From the NCBI GenBank assembly GCA_015501075.1, contig JADNYJ010000438.1:1-26076 (forward strand): 26,076 nucleotides of DNA, given 5' to 3'. Under the pieces are notes generated by a model that was given only the letters and a program-made list of their open reading frames with translations, was not told the origin of the DNA and did no database searches. Below, one piece after another: positions 8,350-18,084 of this stretch. A program made the translations under genes and the position numbers. Positions within the stretch are counted from its first letter, which is position 1; every line of letters starts with the position of its first letter. Source of the DNA: Gymnopilus junonius. Its lineage: Eukaryota; Basidiomycota; Agaricomycetes; Agaricales; Galerinaceae.

Positions 8350-9552
8350 ATGGCAAACTCGAAGTTGAACGCGTAAGTGGTTGATTCCTTTCATTCTTCC
8401 TTTCTTGCCCTCCCCCACTGTCAACTTCCCTCCCCCACTGTCGGCCCTCCCCTCCTTCACTGTCAGCCACCCCAGCCACTGTCAACACACCCACAGCCCA
8501 CTGTCAACAACGCGAGCCTCCTTGGGCTCGCGTCATGGTCAGATCTCATGAGAGAAACCCGGTCCAGATGTGGCTGGGCCCAGTGTACCTCAAACGCGGA
8601 AGCGCGCACGCGCGGATACCCAGGAAAGCACGAACGAGCCGAGCCGTGGCCGGAAAGACACCCAAAGGCCCAACGACGACGCACGGACCAGCCAGGCCCG
8701 CCGCCAGCGCAACGCAGGCGCAAAGAAGGCGGGAACCACGAGAACCGCTGCCCGTCACCGAAAACGCCAGTGCATGACCTTCGAGGCACCAGACAATGAT
8801 GACGATGTGCCAGACAGCACCAATGACACCGTGGCAGGTCACGCAGATGACGAGGGCAACGAACGTGGTGTGTTACATGCTGCTTCGAAGCCTGGCGTTG
8901 CGAAAGGGTCAATGAGGAAAGGCAGAGAGATCGTCGAGGCCAGCGAGGACAACGACGGGGCCAGCGGGGACAACGACGGCGCCAGCGGGGACAATGACGG
9001 CACCAGCGGGGACGACGACGGCGCCAGCGGGAATGACGACGGCGCCAGCGAGGACAACAATGGCGCCAGCGAGGACAACGAGGACAACACCACCACCCCC
9101 CCACCCTTTACTCGTCACGCGAGGACTCCCGGCAGGTTGACAAAGCCAGCACTGGACGCCAGGCATCGTCGCGACCACCCACCCATCTCGACAACCCCCA
9201 CCTTGATGTCCGCACCCAACGTGAGCATAGCGCCGCGGGAAGGAATGTTGACCCCACACACCTGTCTGGCCGCACTGGAAGCAAGAAGAAGGTTGGGTGG
9301 GTTGAGGAGTCAGAAAGTGAGGAGCTGGGGGGGTATGGTGAGGAGGAAGGTGGCCGTAGTGAGCAGAGCAGCAGCTCAGTGGAGGTCATCGCTGTCCAGT
9401 ACTCACAACCCCAGGCAGAGGCAGCAGGTAGTCAACATAAACTTCAGTAAATACATATAATTTATGTTTTATTTATTTGGTTTCTCATACATTGTATGTG
9501 TAGGACTAAGGATAAGGGCAAGGATAAGGGCAAGGCTAAAATGCCAGTGTAA
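8350..9552 (+). CDS. Spliced gene for a disordered nuclear-type protein (MANSKLNA...), unknown function
   Basis: Proposed exons are 8350-8372, 8584-9446 and 9504-9552. Exon 1 starts at the ATG at 8350 (MANSKLN) and ends at a perfect GTAAGT donor (8373). Exon 2 begins after CCCAG at 8584 and continues in frame as A-VPQTRKRARADTQEST. It is rich in Arg/Lys near the N-terminus, then has seven 7-residue Asp/Gly/Ser repeats (8939-9085). From about 9100 (after a run of seven C) the convincing frame is one base off: KKKVGWVEESESEELGGYGE, then ...SQHKLQ, spliced 9446/9504 to TKDKGKDKGKAKMPV and a TAA. That implies a one-base frameshift in exon 2. No catalytic domain is visible. The pattern of basic and acidic low-complexity blocks recalls chromatin or nuclear proteins, but I cannot assign a function. 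It may be the 5' part of a larger gene ending at 11626. Confidence 0.55.
8373..8583 (+). other. Intron 1 with five CACTGTC repeats
   Basis: A GTAAGT donor at 8373 and a CAG acceptor at 8581-8583 give a 211-bp intron, long for this window. It contains five CACTGTC motifs at 8416, 8436, 8458, 8477 and 8499, spaced 19-22 bp, in a pyrimidine-rich tract. Confidence 0.5.
8939..9085 (+). repeat. 21-bp coding minisatellite, 7 copies
   Basis: The unit is GCCAGCGGGGACAACGACGG plus one base, encoding ASGDNDG with variants ASEDNDG, TSGDDDG, ASGNDDG, ASEDNNG and ASEDNED. The period is a multiple of three, so copy-number change would not break the frame. Confidence 0.9.
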
Positions 9553-9580
9553 AGGGGCCTGCAACTCAACATCTTACTAA

Positions 9581-11626
9581 GTATGTTATATTGCTAATTG
9601 TTTTAAACTTGTTTTAACTTATAATTCACACTTGCATTAAAGGACAGAACAAGAGATTGAGACTAGTGGCATCTCAATTGCTCCACCACCTCATCCTCTC
9701 CCTCTACTCGCTCTACCACTAGTGCTCATCAGCAGAAAGGATCACAGTCTCATGGTCATATTCAGTCTCATTCTTCAGTTTCATCTCAACACCGTGCATT
9801 GAGCCCAACGGCTCACCTCAGCAACGTGGCCGCACTTCATCATCCAAGCAACATAGAAATGATCAATTGCAGAAGCATGATGTGACTCTAGTGCAACAGC
9901 TTAGTAGAAGCCTTTCACCTATGGTAACACCACCTAAGTCTTCAAAATCCAAGTCAAAGCAGAAGGTTAAGCAGACCAAGGGATCCAGGTCCAAGTCCAT
10001 GATCAAGATATAGTTGTTGATGAACCTGTTACACCCCCTCATTCACACAAGCGTGCTATATCTGAATTTCCACCATATACACCAGACAATCTTAATGAAG
10101 GTGGAGTATATTCAATTATATTAAATACATTAGTTTAATCAATTTCTTTACTAGATGTTAAGATGAGAAGTCCACCAAAACAGCATATACCTGCATATGG
10201 TGCCTCTCGCTCAACTGGAGGTATTTTGTGTGGTCATGCTAGTGGCAATGTCTTCAATATGGCCGATGCAAATCAAGTATGGCCAGACCAGTCAAATACG
10301 GTTGATATGGTTGATCGGGGAAAGATTCTTCTGTATCACTCAGCAGATAGTCCACATAACGTCAAAATCACCCATGTCAAGCCATTGTGGTGGATTTCAG
10401 TCAAGGATATATCTGAGTGTCCTACAATCAAGGCTGTTATTAAACAAGCTGCCAAAGATTCACTGCCTATGCAAAGTAAGTTGATAATTATTATTCTATA
10501 TAATTTTAAGCTAATTGTTAAAATCTATTAGCAAATTCCAAGCTTTTCTTTTATGTGTATCATAATGATGAACAAGATTGGACAAGATATGGAACTTATA
10601 CTCAAGTTATGGCATTTGCTGAGGATGAAGACATTGATGCACCATGGTTTAGGGATCCAGATGGGAAGAACATTGTTTGTGTATTAGCAGTGAGTAATAT
10701 TCAATTATTCAACTATAGATAATATATAACAATTGATTAAATAGACAACATTTGATATTGGTACACTGTTTATGGCTCCATCAACCACTCAACCTCAATC
10801 TACATCTACACATCTCCATGCTTCTACCTCTTCTGATGCCAATCAGGAAAGTGGACTGAGAACTGCATCAGCATCTGGCAACCTTTCATCTGACAAGGAG
10901 CGCCTTATTGAATACTTTGGTATACCAAGACATCTTATAGGCACCAAAAATCAAGGTAAGTCTATTATTTAATATTTGTAATCCTATATGATAGATCTAA
11001 ACTATATTACAGGATTAAGAGTCAATTGGGAGAAGTATTCAGCTTGTGTTACTGCAATCAACCAAGCTCAGCATCTTTACTCAGCGGGCAAATGGCCATC
11101 TAACTTTCCACGTTACAATCAAGACTTAATCATTGAGCTGATTGTTGGCAGATCTCATTGGCATGGCAGCTATCGTTTGATGCGAGCAGTTGCAGATCAT
11201 CATCCTAACATGGTCCATTGGCTGGAATTGGAACATAGTACACCAGAAGAGGATAAGAAAGCCTGGGGTGTTTCTATTCCTCCTATCACCAAAATAGGTT
11301 GGCCTGAACTGGAGCGTTATCTTAGAAACCACGGTACTTATCCAATTTCACGTTCCCAAAACCCTCAACCAGTTGCATCATCATCACATCATCATCAATC
11401 ACCATCCCCATGCCATCGATCTCTATCTCAATCTCCTTCTCCACACCATTATCAATCATCATCTGTAATGCATCATAGTCAACACCGCCAATCCTCCTCA
11501 CGCTCTCATAGCATACATCATAATTCACATTCACATAGCCACCGTCGTGAGTCACCTTCTCCTAGTCACTCTCATGAAAGGCCCAGCAAGTCATCTTACA
11601 AGGGCAAAGAGCCTATGAGAAGGTAA
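9581..11626 (+). pseudogene. Multi-exon gene with frame-eroded 5' exon; conserved 3' exons, unknown function
   Basis: The 3' exons are clear: 10155-10475, 10532-10689, 10745-10955 and 11013-11626, joined by introns of 54-57 bp with good GT-AG ends (GTGGAG 10101, GTAAGT 10476, GTGAGT 10690, GTAAGT 10956) and matching phases. They encode about 434 residues, with segments such as KPLWWISVKDISECP, FFYVYHNDEQDWTRYGTYTQ and LRVNWEKYSACVTAINQAQH, ending in a Ser/His-rich tail and KGKEPMRR. The upstream exon (9643-10100) encodes Ser/Gln-rich sequence in three or four successive frames, with slips near 9680, 9805 and 10003, so it is broken. No ATG fits its start, and an intron 9581-9642 (GTATGT...AAG) could join it to the gene at 8350. 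From memory it resembles a large uncharacterised family of Agaricomycete proteins with a W-E-K-Y-x-A-C motif; I cannot name a function. Confidence 0.6.
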
Positions 11627-12039
11627 GAGTGTATGTTCCATTACAGCTTCAATGTGTTTCAGTTTTGAGCTTGTTTGACTTGTTGTCCATTTTCCTTCTC
11701 TGATATTCACTTTGGTCTCATACTCTGGCTATACACGCAAAGTACAGAGTTGTTAGGTTTGGTTTGGTTTGATGCATAGCTTGATGCTATGAGGACTTGG
11801 ATTCAAAACATGCATTGCTTTTGATTGTATTCTGATTTGGACAAAGATGTAGTTATCTGCAGATACATGTATAGCAGTTTCCAATATGGACTAACACTTT
11901 GTAGATAAACAATGGTACAGAGTTAGTGTAACTCTAGTTAGTAGTACTCTGTAGATACACGCATAGTACAGAGAGACACTGTAATTGTATGTAATACTCT
12001 GTAGATATATGCATAGTACAGAGTTGATGTAGTTGCATG
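11627..12039. other. Non-coding AT-rich sequence with short repeats
   Basis: No open frame is supported. It holds two close copies, about 51 bp apart, of an ACTCTGTAGATA(C/T)A(C/T)GCATA unit (about 11947 and 11998) and further AGTACAGAG motifs. It would contain the 3' UTR of the preceding gene. Confidence 0.45.
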
Positions 12040-13700
12040 ACTTTAAAGCAAGTAACACACAAGGTGCTAGTTGGACTTTGTTCTGATTTCAAGTTATAAC
12101 TTGTTATAGAGTGTCACTCTCATGGTCTGTGGAGTTTATTTTTAGCCCAAGTCTTCTCAATACATAGCATCATATCTCAGCTGACTTATATGACAAACAT
12201 CTAAACCATCCTTGTGGTGTTGCAAACTTTAAGGCAAGTAACACCTGAAGTGCTAATTGGCCTCTGATCTGACTTTGGGTTGTCAGCTTGTATAACAAGC
12301 CACCTACACATGGTGGGTTGCTCATTTTTGGTAAACAGCTACTTTTCTACTGTTTAAACACTTTGTCTCAAGGATGTAATAAGCCATGAGCTGTAGCTGG
12401 AGTATCACACACAGAAAGAAAGTAACACACAAAATGCTAATTAGACTTAGTTCTGATTTTGAAATGTGACATGAAATAAAACACCACTGTCATGTGCTAT
12501 ATGATCTAAATTTAGACTATGCCTCCTTTGCAGTGGGAACTAAGGTGTGACTGAGTTACATTACACTCTGGGCAGTTACAGATACACAATTATGTGTTTG
12601 TGCACCAGATGCTAATTAGGCTCTGTTCTGACATTGAACTATTATTGCTTCTAGCATGCACCTTTCAGGCATGGTATAGCTCTTTCTTGATGGACATTCT
12701 TCTCACACATGCATTAGCACTATGCCTCACTTAAGGGAACAGATCTAGCATGGTTGTCTCATAATTCTGCAAATTTATAAAGATGATGCACAAAGTGCTA
12801 ATTAGCATCTAATCCAACTTTGACTGAACATCTTTGTTGATGTGTCAGTCTCTCATCCTGTAGTGTCTAATTTCAGTATACACACTTCTTTCATATGCTT
12901 TAACACTATTCCTGAATTCCATAAGAGGACCTAGTATGATTGTCTCAGAATTGCACAAATCTAGACAGGTAATGTGCAAAGTGCTAATTAGCATCTGATC
13001 CAACTTTGACTTAATATCTTTGTTGACATGTTAGGCTCAAGTTGATTTTGGTATACATGCTCCTCACAGGTGCTTTAACACTATTTCTGACTTGTGTAAA
13101 GGAAACTGGCATGGGTGTCTCAAAAAAATGTAAGTAACTGTTAGACTTGCACAAATAAGCAAGGATCTGTGTAGTTAACACAGCTCAACCAACTAGTATG
13201 CTCAAGTACAGCAATCACTGAGAATCACAGAGTATAACTCAAAATGCTTATAACTTGTTCAATTCAAATCGTAGTGTCTTGCTTTCGCTTGACATAGTAG
13301 GAAACATAGTATCTAATGTAGCTACGTGCCCAAAAACCGCGAGGCGTGACAAAACACCCAAAATGTGGACAATTCGAAAATGTCAAAACACAAACGTACT
13401 TTAAATGCCATGTATGCTATATCACTAGAACCGGATTTTCGACCTGATTTCAGATCTCAAATCCGTTTTCCGAAATTCTAACTCTACGCCGAGTAATTCG
13501 CAAAATACTAGTGAAAACACGACCAAAAGCAGAAACTTAGTAAACTACAAGTGTCCAAATGAAGTGAAACTAATTCTAAGTCTATTCTAAAGCTAATCTA
13601 ATGTTTATAGAACATTGTTAGAAGTGTTTGATCACTACTTCTAACAGTAACATATATACAAAGTGCAAATTAGCATCTGATCTGACTTCAAATTGAAACC
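12040..13700. repeat. Diverged tandem satellite with a period near 180 bp
   Basis: A core GTGCTAATTAGCATCTGATC followed by CGACTTTGA-like sequence recurs at 12064, 12250, 12434, 12609, 12795, 12981 and 13663. Spacings are 186, 184, 175, 186 and 186 bp, and 169 bp for the last after removing the 513 bp added by the solo LTR and its duplication. Between cores the copies are strongly diverged, with recurring GTAACACAC, TTTAACACTAT and GGTGTCTCA-like pieces. No coding potential. Confidence 0.7.
13139..13646 (-). mobile_element. Solo Copia LTR (508 bp)
   Basis: It is nearly identical to the LTRs at 15623-16130 and 20726-21231 (only an ACACG/ATGCG difference seen against the former), with TGTTAG...CTAACA ends. 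It is flanked by GTAAC duplications (13134-13138 and 13647-13651), so an element inserted here and then lost its body by LTR-LTR recombination. Strand is given by analogy with the full element. Confidence 0.92.
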
Positions 13701-13876
13701 TTTGATAATGTTAGAGTGAAATGATTTCTCTTGTTTATATTTTGGGTATACACCTTATCTTATCAGATTAGATCAGATCCTCTTATCTGCATATGTCTGT
13801 TTTCATCAGATATCAATCTTATGTGTAGACATCTTATTTTTAGAACTTCCTCTTTTGGAAATGGACTGGCTAAAGG

Positions 13877-13884
13877 TATATAAA
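13877..13884 (+). promoter_or_regulatory. Putative TATA box of the KDZ-type gene
   Basis: TATATAAA is followed by a C-rich, CT-containing leader (13885-13935), about 500 bp upstream of the coding ATG. The region 13885-14378 is probably 5' leader with one or more introns (GCAAGT near 13932; a TTCACAG acceptor at 14320-14326). Exact exons cannot be fixed. Confidence 0.4.
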
Positions 13885-14378
13885 CCCCCAGCTTCTACCA
13901 GACAACCCCAGTCAACCACCCCAGACTTCAGGCAAGTACTTAACTATTTTACCAATATGCTAGTAACTCACTCTCAACTTCAGCTTGTGATAGCTCATCA
14001 GTTTCATGCATTGATGTGCTTATTTTTGGCGCATCAGTACTTGACACATTCCCTCACACTGTGCCTCAACTGCATACTGTGCTTTAGAATTTGAGCGCAG
14101 CAATTGTGTGATTTGTGAACTCACTTTTTTAAATCATCTAAGGACTCTTAGCTTTCCTCCACTTTTTACAACCCTTGCCAGGCCCAGCCTTAAGCTGCTG
14201 CTAGTAAGGAAGGTTGTCCAACTAATACAGTGGACAATAATACTCAGGCTACACCTGAAGGTGACCCCTGGGTTAGCTAGTTGTTGTTTAGCTTAGTTTA
14301 GCATTTTGCTTCTTTTTGAGTTCACAGATCATTCAGGCCCTAGAACGTGATCAAACCCCAGTTCAATCACATTTTGCA

Positions 14379-15622
14379 ATGTCTAAAACCCAGGACTTCC
14401 CCAATATCCCCTTTTCCATGTTTGCTCAGTTTGTGGACAACAACTTCAGCTCTCGTGTATCTCTAGCTACTGTTCTAACAGTGTTGTTCTCAATGACAGA
14501 GAACCCTGACTTGCTCAACCTTCATGCAAGACAGAAGCGCACAGAGTTTGAAGGCGAGCAAGGCAGAGTTTCTAATGGCTGGATTCGAGCATTTGCACGT
14601 GCATTGATGCATCACATTGCAGATGACACCTGGACACTCTTCCAATCCCAGAACTGCCCAACAACAGAAACTGACCAGGTTGACCACTTATCTTACATCC
14701 TTGATGATTTTGCAACTACACTCAAGCTTACTCCCCAGTATAATAACAGGAATGAACTTTGTGCCAAAGTCCAACCAGTGTCATACAATGCTATTCAGGC
14801 TGCTGCTGTGATTTGTCCACGCACTACATATTGCTGCAATGGTGACTGTCATCCACGTTCATTGCGACAGACCACAAGCATCAGAGACATTCCCCTTATA
14901 TCATTGATCAAGGGAAACACTGTTTATCACAATGTGCCAGTATTGACAGGTAGATGCACTGCATGTCAGACTATCTATCATGTGGATCATGAACACACAC
15001 CTGCAATTCATCAGAAGCAGTATCTCAACTCTGCACGCTATCTCAAGGCAGGACATACACTCTATACAGATTGCGAGTTTGCTCACACCATTCTGAGTGG
15101 AGTATACAATTTCCATGCATCAGCAGCTGCCTATACCCAGTTCTGGAATGACAGTACATCCAATCATTCTAATTCAATCAAGATCACACGTCACCAAGTC
15201 TGGCAGCTGTTTGTACAAGAGTCTATCCGAGCTGTTGCAACTGCACATGGTGAAGATGTGAAGATGCCCAACAATCTGAACATCAAGGGTGTTGCCAAGG
15301 AGGCATTTGTGCAGCTGGGTAACAATGGGGTACTAGACATGGGAATACAGCATGAGTGCAATGAATGCTGTCAGCCTTACAAAGCACCTATTGCAGATTT
15401 GATTCACAATGATGATCCTGCATCTGTTGCTGGACTAGATGAGAACAACTCAGTAATTCCTGCGTTGACTGGTGATGATGCAGCAGACTCTGCACAACAC
15501 ACAGCAGAGGAAAGACAGAAGGCTCAGCAGGCTCATACCCAGAGAACACATGATGATGACATGAATGTTGATTATGGACCAGTGAAGATGGTAGTGGTGG
15601 ATGGGATTGTGATGGGCCCAAC
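14379..15622 (+). CDS. KDZ-transposase-like gene, exon 1 (CxC5 cysteine cluster), cut by a Copia insertion
   Basis: The ATG at 14379 starts MSKTQDFPNIPFSMFAQFVD; a longer frame begins after a likely acceptor at 14326, so the start could lie in an upstream exon. The N-terminal 130 residues are helical and lack known motifs. Next comes a cluster fitting the CxC5-like cysteine cluster associated with KDZ transposases: C146, C152-C153, C157 and C193-x2-C196 (TGRCTACQTIYHVDHEH). A later CNEC-C motif (HECNECCQPY) and an acidic linker lead to VVVDGIVMGP, whose D408 is the likely first acidic residue of the DDE-type core. The frame stops at 15662 only because it runs into the Copia LTR. KDZ proteins are presumed cut-and-paste transposases or their domesticated relatives. 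No terminal inverted repeats were found, so mobile or host gene stays open. Confidence 0.8.
15618..15622. repeat. Copia target-site duplication, left (CCAAC)
   Basis: These are the five bases just before the LTR's TGTTAG end. They are repeated at 21232-21236, the standard 5-bp duplication for Ty1/Copia integrase. Confidence 0.95.
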
Positions 15623-16130
15623 TGTTAGACTTGCACAAATAAGCAAGGATCTGTGTAGTTAACACAGCTCAACCAACTAGTATGCTCAAGTACAGCAATC
15701 ACTGAGAATCACAGAGTATAACTCAAAATGCTTATAACTTGTTCAATTCAAATCGTAGTGTCTTGCTTTCGCTTGACATAGTAGGAAACATAGTATCTAA
15801 TGTAGCTACGTGCCCAAAAACCGCGAGGCGTGACAAAACACCCAAAATGTGGACAATTCGAAAATGTCAAAACACAAACGTACTTTAAATGCCATGTATG
15901 CTATATCACTAGAACCGGATTTTCGACCTGATTTCAGATCTCAAATCCGTTTTCCGAAATTCTAACTCTACGCCGAGTAATTCGCAAAATACTAGTGAAA
16001 ATGCGACCAAAAGCAGAAACTTAGTAAACTACAAGTGTCCAAATGAAGTGAAACTAATTCTAAGTCTATTCTAAAGCTAATCTAATGTTTATAGAACATT
16101 GTTAGAAGTGTTTGATCACTACTTCTAACA
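15623..16130 (-). repeat. Copia 3' LTR (508 bp)
   Basis: TGTTAG...CTAACA ends. The outer 31 bp at 16100-16130 form an inverted repeat (GTTAGAAGT...ACTTCTAAC). Compared with the 5' LTR it has two extra A residues and retains CG where the 5' LTR has CA (AATCGTAG/AATCATAG) and TG (GGCGTG/GGTGTG). Confidence 0.95.
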
Positions 16131-16140
16131 CAACCCCCTG
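16131..16140 (-). other. Probable polypurine tract
   Basis: The minus strand reads CAGGGGGTTG immediately before the 3' LTR. A G-rich purine run in this position primes plus-strand DNA synthesis in LTR elements. The terminal TTG makes the exact tract uncertain. Confidence 0.5.
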
Positions 16141-16176
16141 ATGAAACACTTCAACAATTCAAAAGGAGATGGAGCA

Positions 16177-18084
16177 TCATTCACTCCATATCTTCCACAC
16201 AACCCCTGATCGAACATCTCCCATTACCAATCCCATTAACTCTCTAAGCTTCTTCACTTGGGGCTTAGGCAGTGCCTTGGTCAACAGATCTGCAGGCATG
16301 TCCTCTGTTCGAATATAATGGGGCAGAATCCTTTTCATCTCTACCTGATCCCGCAACCAGTAAAAGCAAAGATCCAAATGCTTCATTCGCCCATGATGTT
16401 CTGGATTCTTTGCAACAGACATGGCTGATTGATTATCCATATACAACTTTGCAGGTGTAGTAGGATGATAGCCCAATTCCTGTAACAGATTCTGCATCCA
16501 TCTTATCTCCATGCCAGCAGCTCCTCCAGCAATGAACTCTGCTTCTGTTGTCGACCTAGTGACCACAGGCTGCAGTTTGCTTCGCCATGAAACAACCCCT
16601 GAACCAAGCTTAACCATGTATCCACTAGTTGATTTGCCACAGTCCTTGTCCCCACCATGATCAGCATCACAATAAGTTGCAAACAAGTGATTGCCAATCT
16701 CTTCATCAGGACCATACTCTAGCTTCATATCAACTGTGCCCTTCAAATAGCGGAACAGGTGTCTGACAGCCTTCCAGTGGGTCATTCCAGGATTGGAATT
16801 AAAGCGGGCTAATACACCAACAGTGTATGCAATATCAGGACGAGTCATGGTAGCCAGATACATGAGGGATCCAACGGTGCTTATGTATGGGATGTCTTTC
16901 ATTTCCATCACTTCATCCATAGTCTTAGGACTTTGCTCAGAGGTCAACTTTGAACCAGGCACCATAGGTGTGCCAATTGGTTTGCAATCAGCCATATTGA
17001 ACTCTTCCAGCTTATTGATGATGTACTGGCACTGAGCCAGGTACAATTTGCGATTCTTGTGATCTCTGGTTACTTCAACACCTAATAAGAAGTGGGTTTC
17101 ACCTAGATCTCTTAGTTTGAATCGCTTGCCGAGTTCAATTACAAAGTTGTCCAGCAATTCCTTTGACTTAGATGCCATAGTAATGTCATCAACAAAGACA
17201 GGTACTATGACTTTGATGCCATCTCGGTCATAGATGTAGAGTGAGGCATCACTATAGGTCTTTCTAAACCCAAGATCAGACAGCACCTTTCCTAAGGTCT
17301 CACCCCACAAGCATGAAGCCTGCTTTAACCCATACAGGGACTTGTTGAGCTTACAGACATGATTCTTTCCACCCTGCTTGAATCCCTCTGGCTGCTGCAT
17401 ATAGATCTCTACATCAATATCACTGTTAGTGAATGCATAGGAGATATCTACTGAACGCAATTCCATATCCTCAATAGCAGCCAGAGCTAACACAACACGC
17501 ACAGTTGCCTGACGCATAGTTGAAGCAAAGGTTTCAAAATAGTCCTGCCCAGGTCGCTGGCTAAAGCCCTTTGCAACCACACGTGATTTGAATCTCTCAA
17601 TTGACCCATCTGCATTGTACTTGGTTTTAAATACCCATTTACACCCAATAGCATTCTTATCCTCAGGAAGCTCCACAATAGTCCATGTTCCATTTTCCAG
17701 ATGCCAGTTGTATTCTTCCAACATGGAAGCCTTCCATTTATCAGACTCATCAGATGAAATAGCCTCCTTATATGATTGAGGGTCAGGTTTGCCACCATGC
17801 ACAACATGTGCATCTTCAAAATCCTCATCATCATCATCCCCATCATCAAGGTCAGGGTCAGGTACTGCTGATGTACGATTGCGAGCAACTGTCCACCATT
17901 CAGTAGGAGGATGTGGGGCACGTTTAGACCTTCTCAGAGGCAATGGCCTATCATCAGAGTCTGATAACTCAACTGGATCAACCTCATTTCTGCGGCGGTG
18001 TCTAAGTCTAGGAACAGGAGATGGCAGTGCTTCATGCTCTTCTTGAGGATCATCATCCAAATATTCAAGCCCAGGTGATTCAGC
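16177..18084 (-). CDS. pol: Copia pol, C-terminal half: reverse transcriptase and RNase H
   Basis: It is open for 635 codons in the same frame as the upstream gag-pol frame, separated only by the TGA at 18087-18085. There is no ATG near its beginning (the first DDDPQEE stretch follows a TTG), so it would be made only by readthrough of the stop or is not made. The Copia RT domain (RVT_2) has motif A VDISYAF and the catalytic VFVDDI (17185-17199); RNase H has the acidic set in YCDADHGGD, TTEAEF and MDNQSA, followed by KHLD. All key residues are intact. The N-terminal 80 residues are an acidic linker containing a basic RRSKRAPHPP motif. Function: copying the element's RNA into DNA in the particle. 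Confidence 0.9.
   Translation of the reverse strand, partial: AESPGLEYLDDDPQEEHEALPSPVPRLRHRRRNEVDPVELSDSDDRPLPLRRSKRAPHPPTEWWTVARNRTSAVPDPDLDDGDDDDEDFEDAHVVHGGKPDPQSYKEAISSDESDKWKASMLEEYNWHLENGTWTIVELPEDKNAIGCKWVFKTKYNADGSIERFKSRVVAKGFSQRPGQDYFETFASTMRQATVRVVLALAAIEDMELRSVDISYAFTNSDIDVEIYMQQPEGFKQGGKNHVCKLNKSLYGLKQASCLWGETLGKVLSDLGFRKTYSDASLYIYDRDGIKVIVPVFVDDITMASKSKELLDNFVIELGKRFKLRDLGETHFLLGVEVTRDHKNRKLYLAQCQYIINKLEEFNMADCKPIGTPMVPGSKLTSEQSPKTMDEVMEMKDIPYISTVGSLMYLATMTRPDIAYTVGVLARFNSNPGMTHWKAVRHLFRYLKGTVDMKLEYGPDEEIGNHLFATYCDADHGGDKDCGKSTSGYMVKLGSGVVSWRSKLQPVVTRSTTEAEFIAGGAAGMEIRWMQNLLQELGYHPTTPAKLYMDNQSAMSVAKNPEHHGRMKHLDLCFYWLRDQVEMKRILPHYIRTEDMPADLLTKALPKPQVKKLRELMGLVMGDVRSGVVWKIWSE

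Noticed and set aside
8463..9104. 213-codon minus-strand frame rich in Trp and Arg
   Set aside because: Mirror image of the 21-bp coding repeat of the plus-strand gene; low complexity only.
13855..14296. Two short plus-strand frames before the KDZ-type gene
   Set aside because: They lack family similarity, one begins with TTG and overlaps the putative TATA box; more likely leader and intron sequence.
14327..15622. Terminal inverted repeats expected if the KDZ-type gene were part of a complete DNA transposon
   Set aside because: I compared the flanks 13700-14330 and 22272-22500 by eye and saw no convincing inverted pair; a computed search over a wider interval would be needed.
17487..17921. 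Alternate minus-strand frame of 144 codons in pol
   Set aside because: Off-frame reading of the intact RT frame; no motifs.
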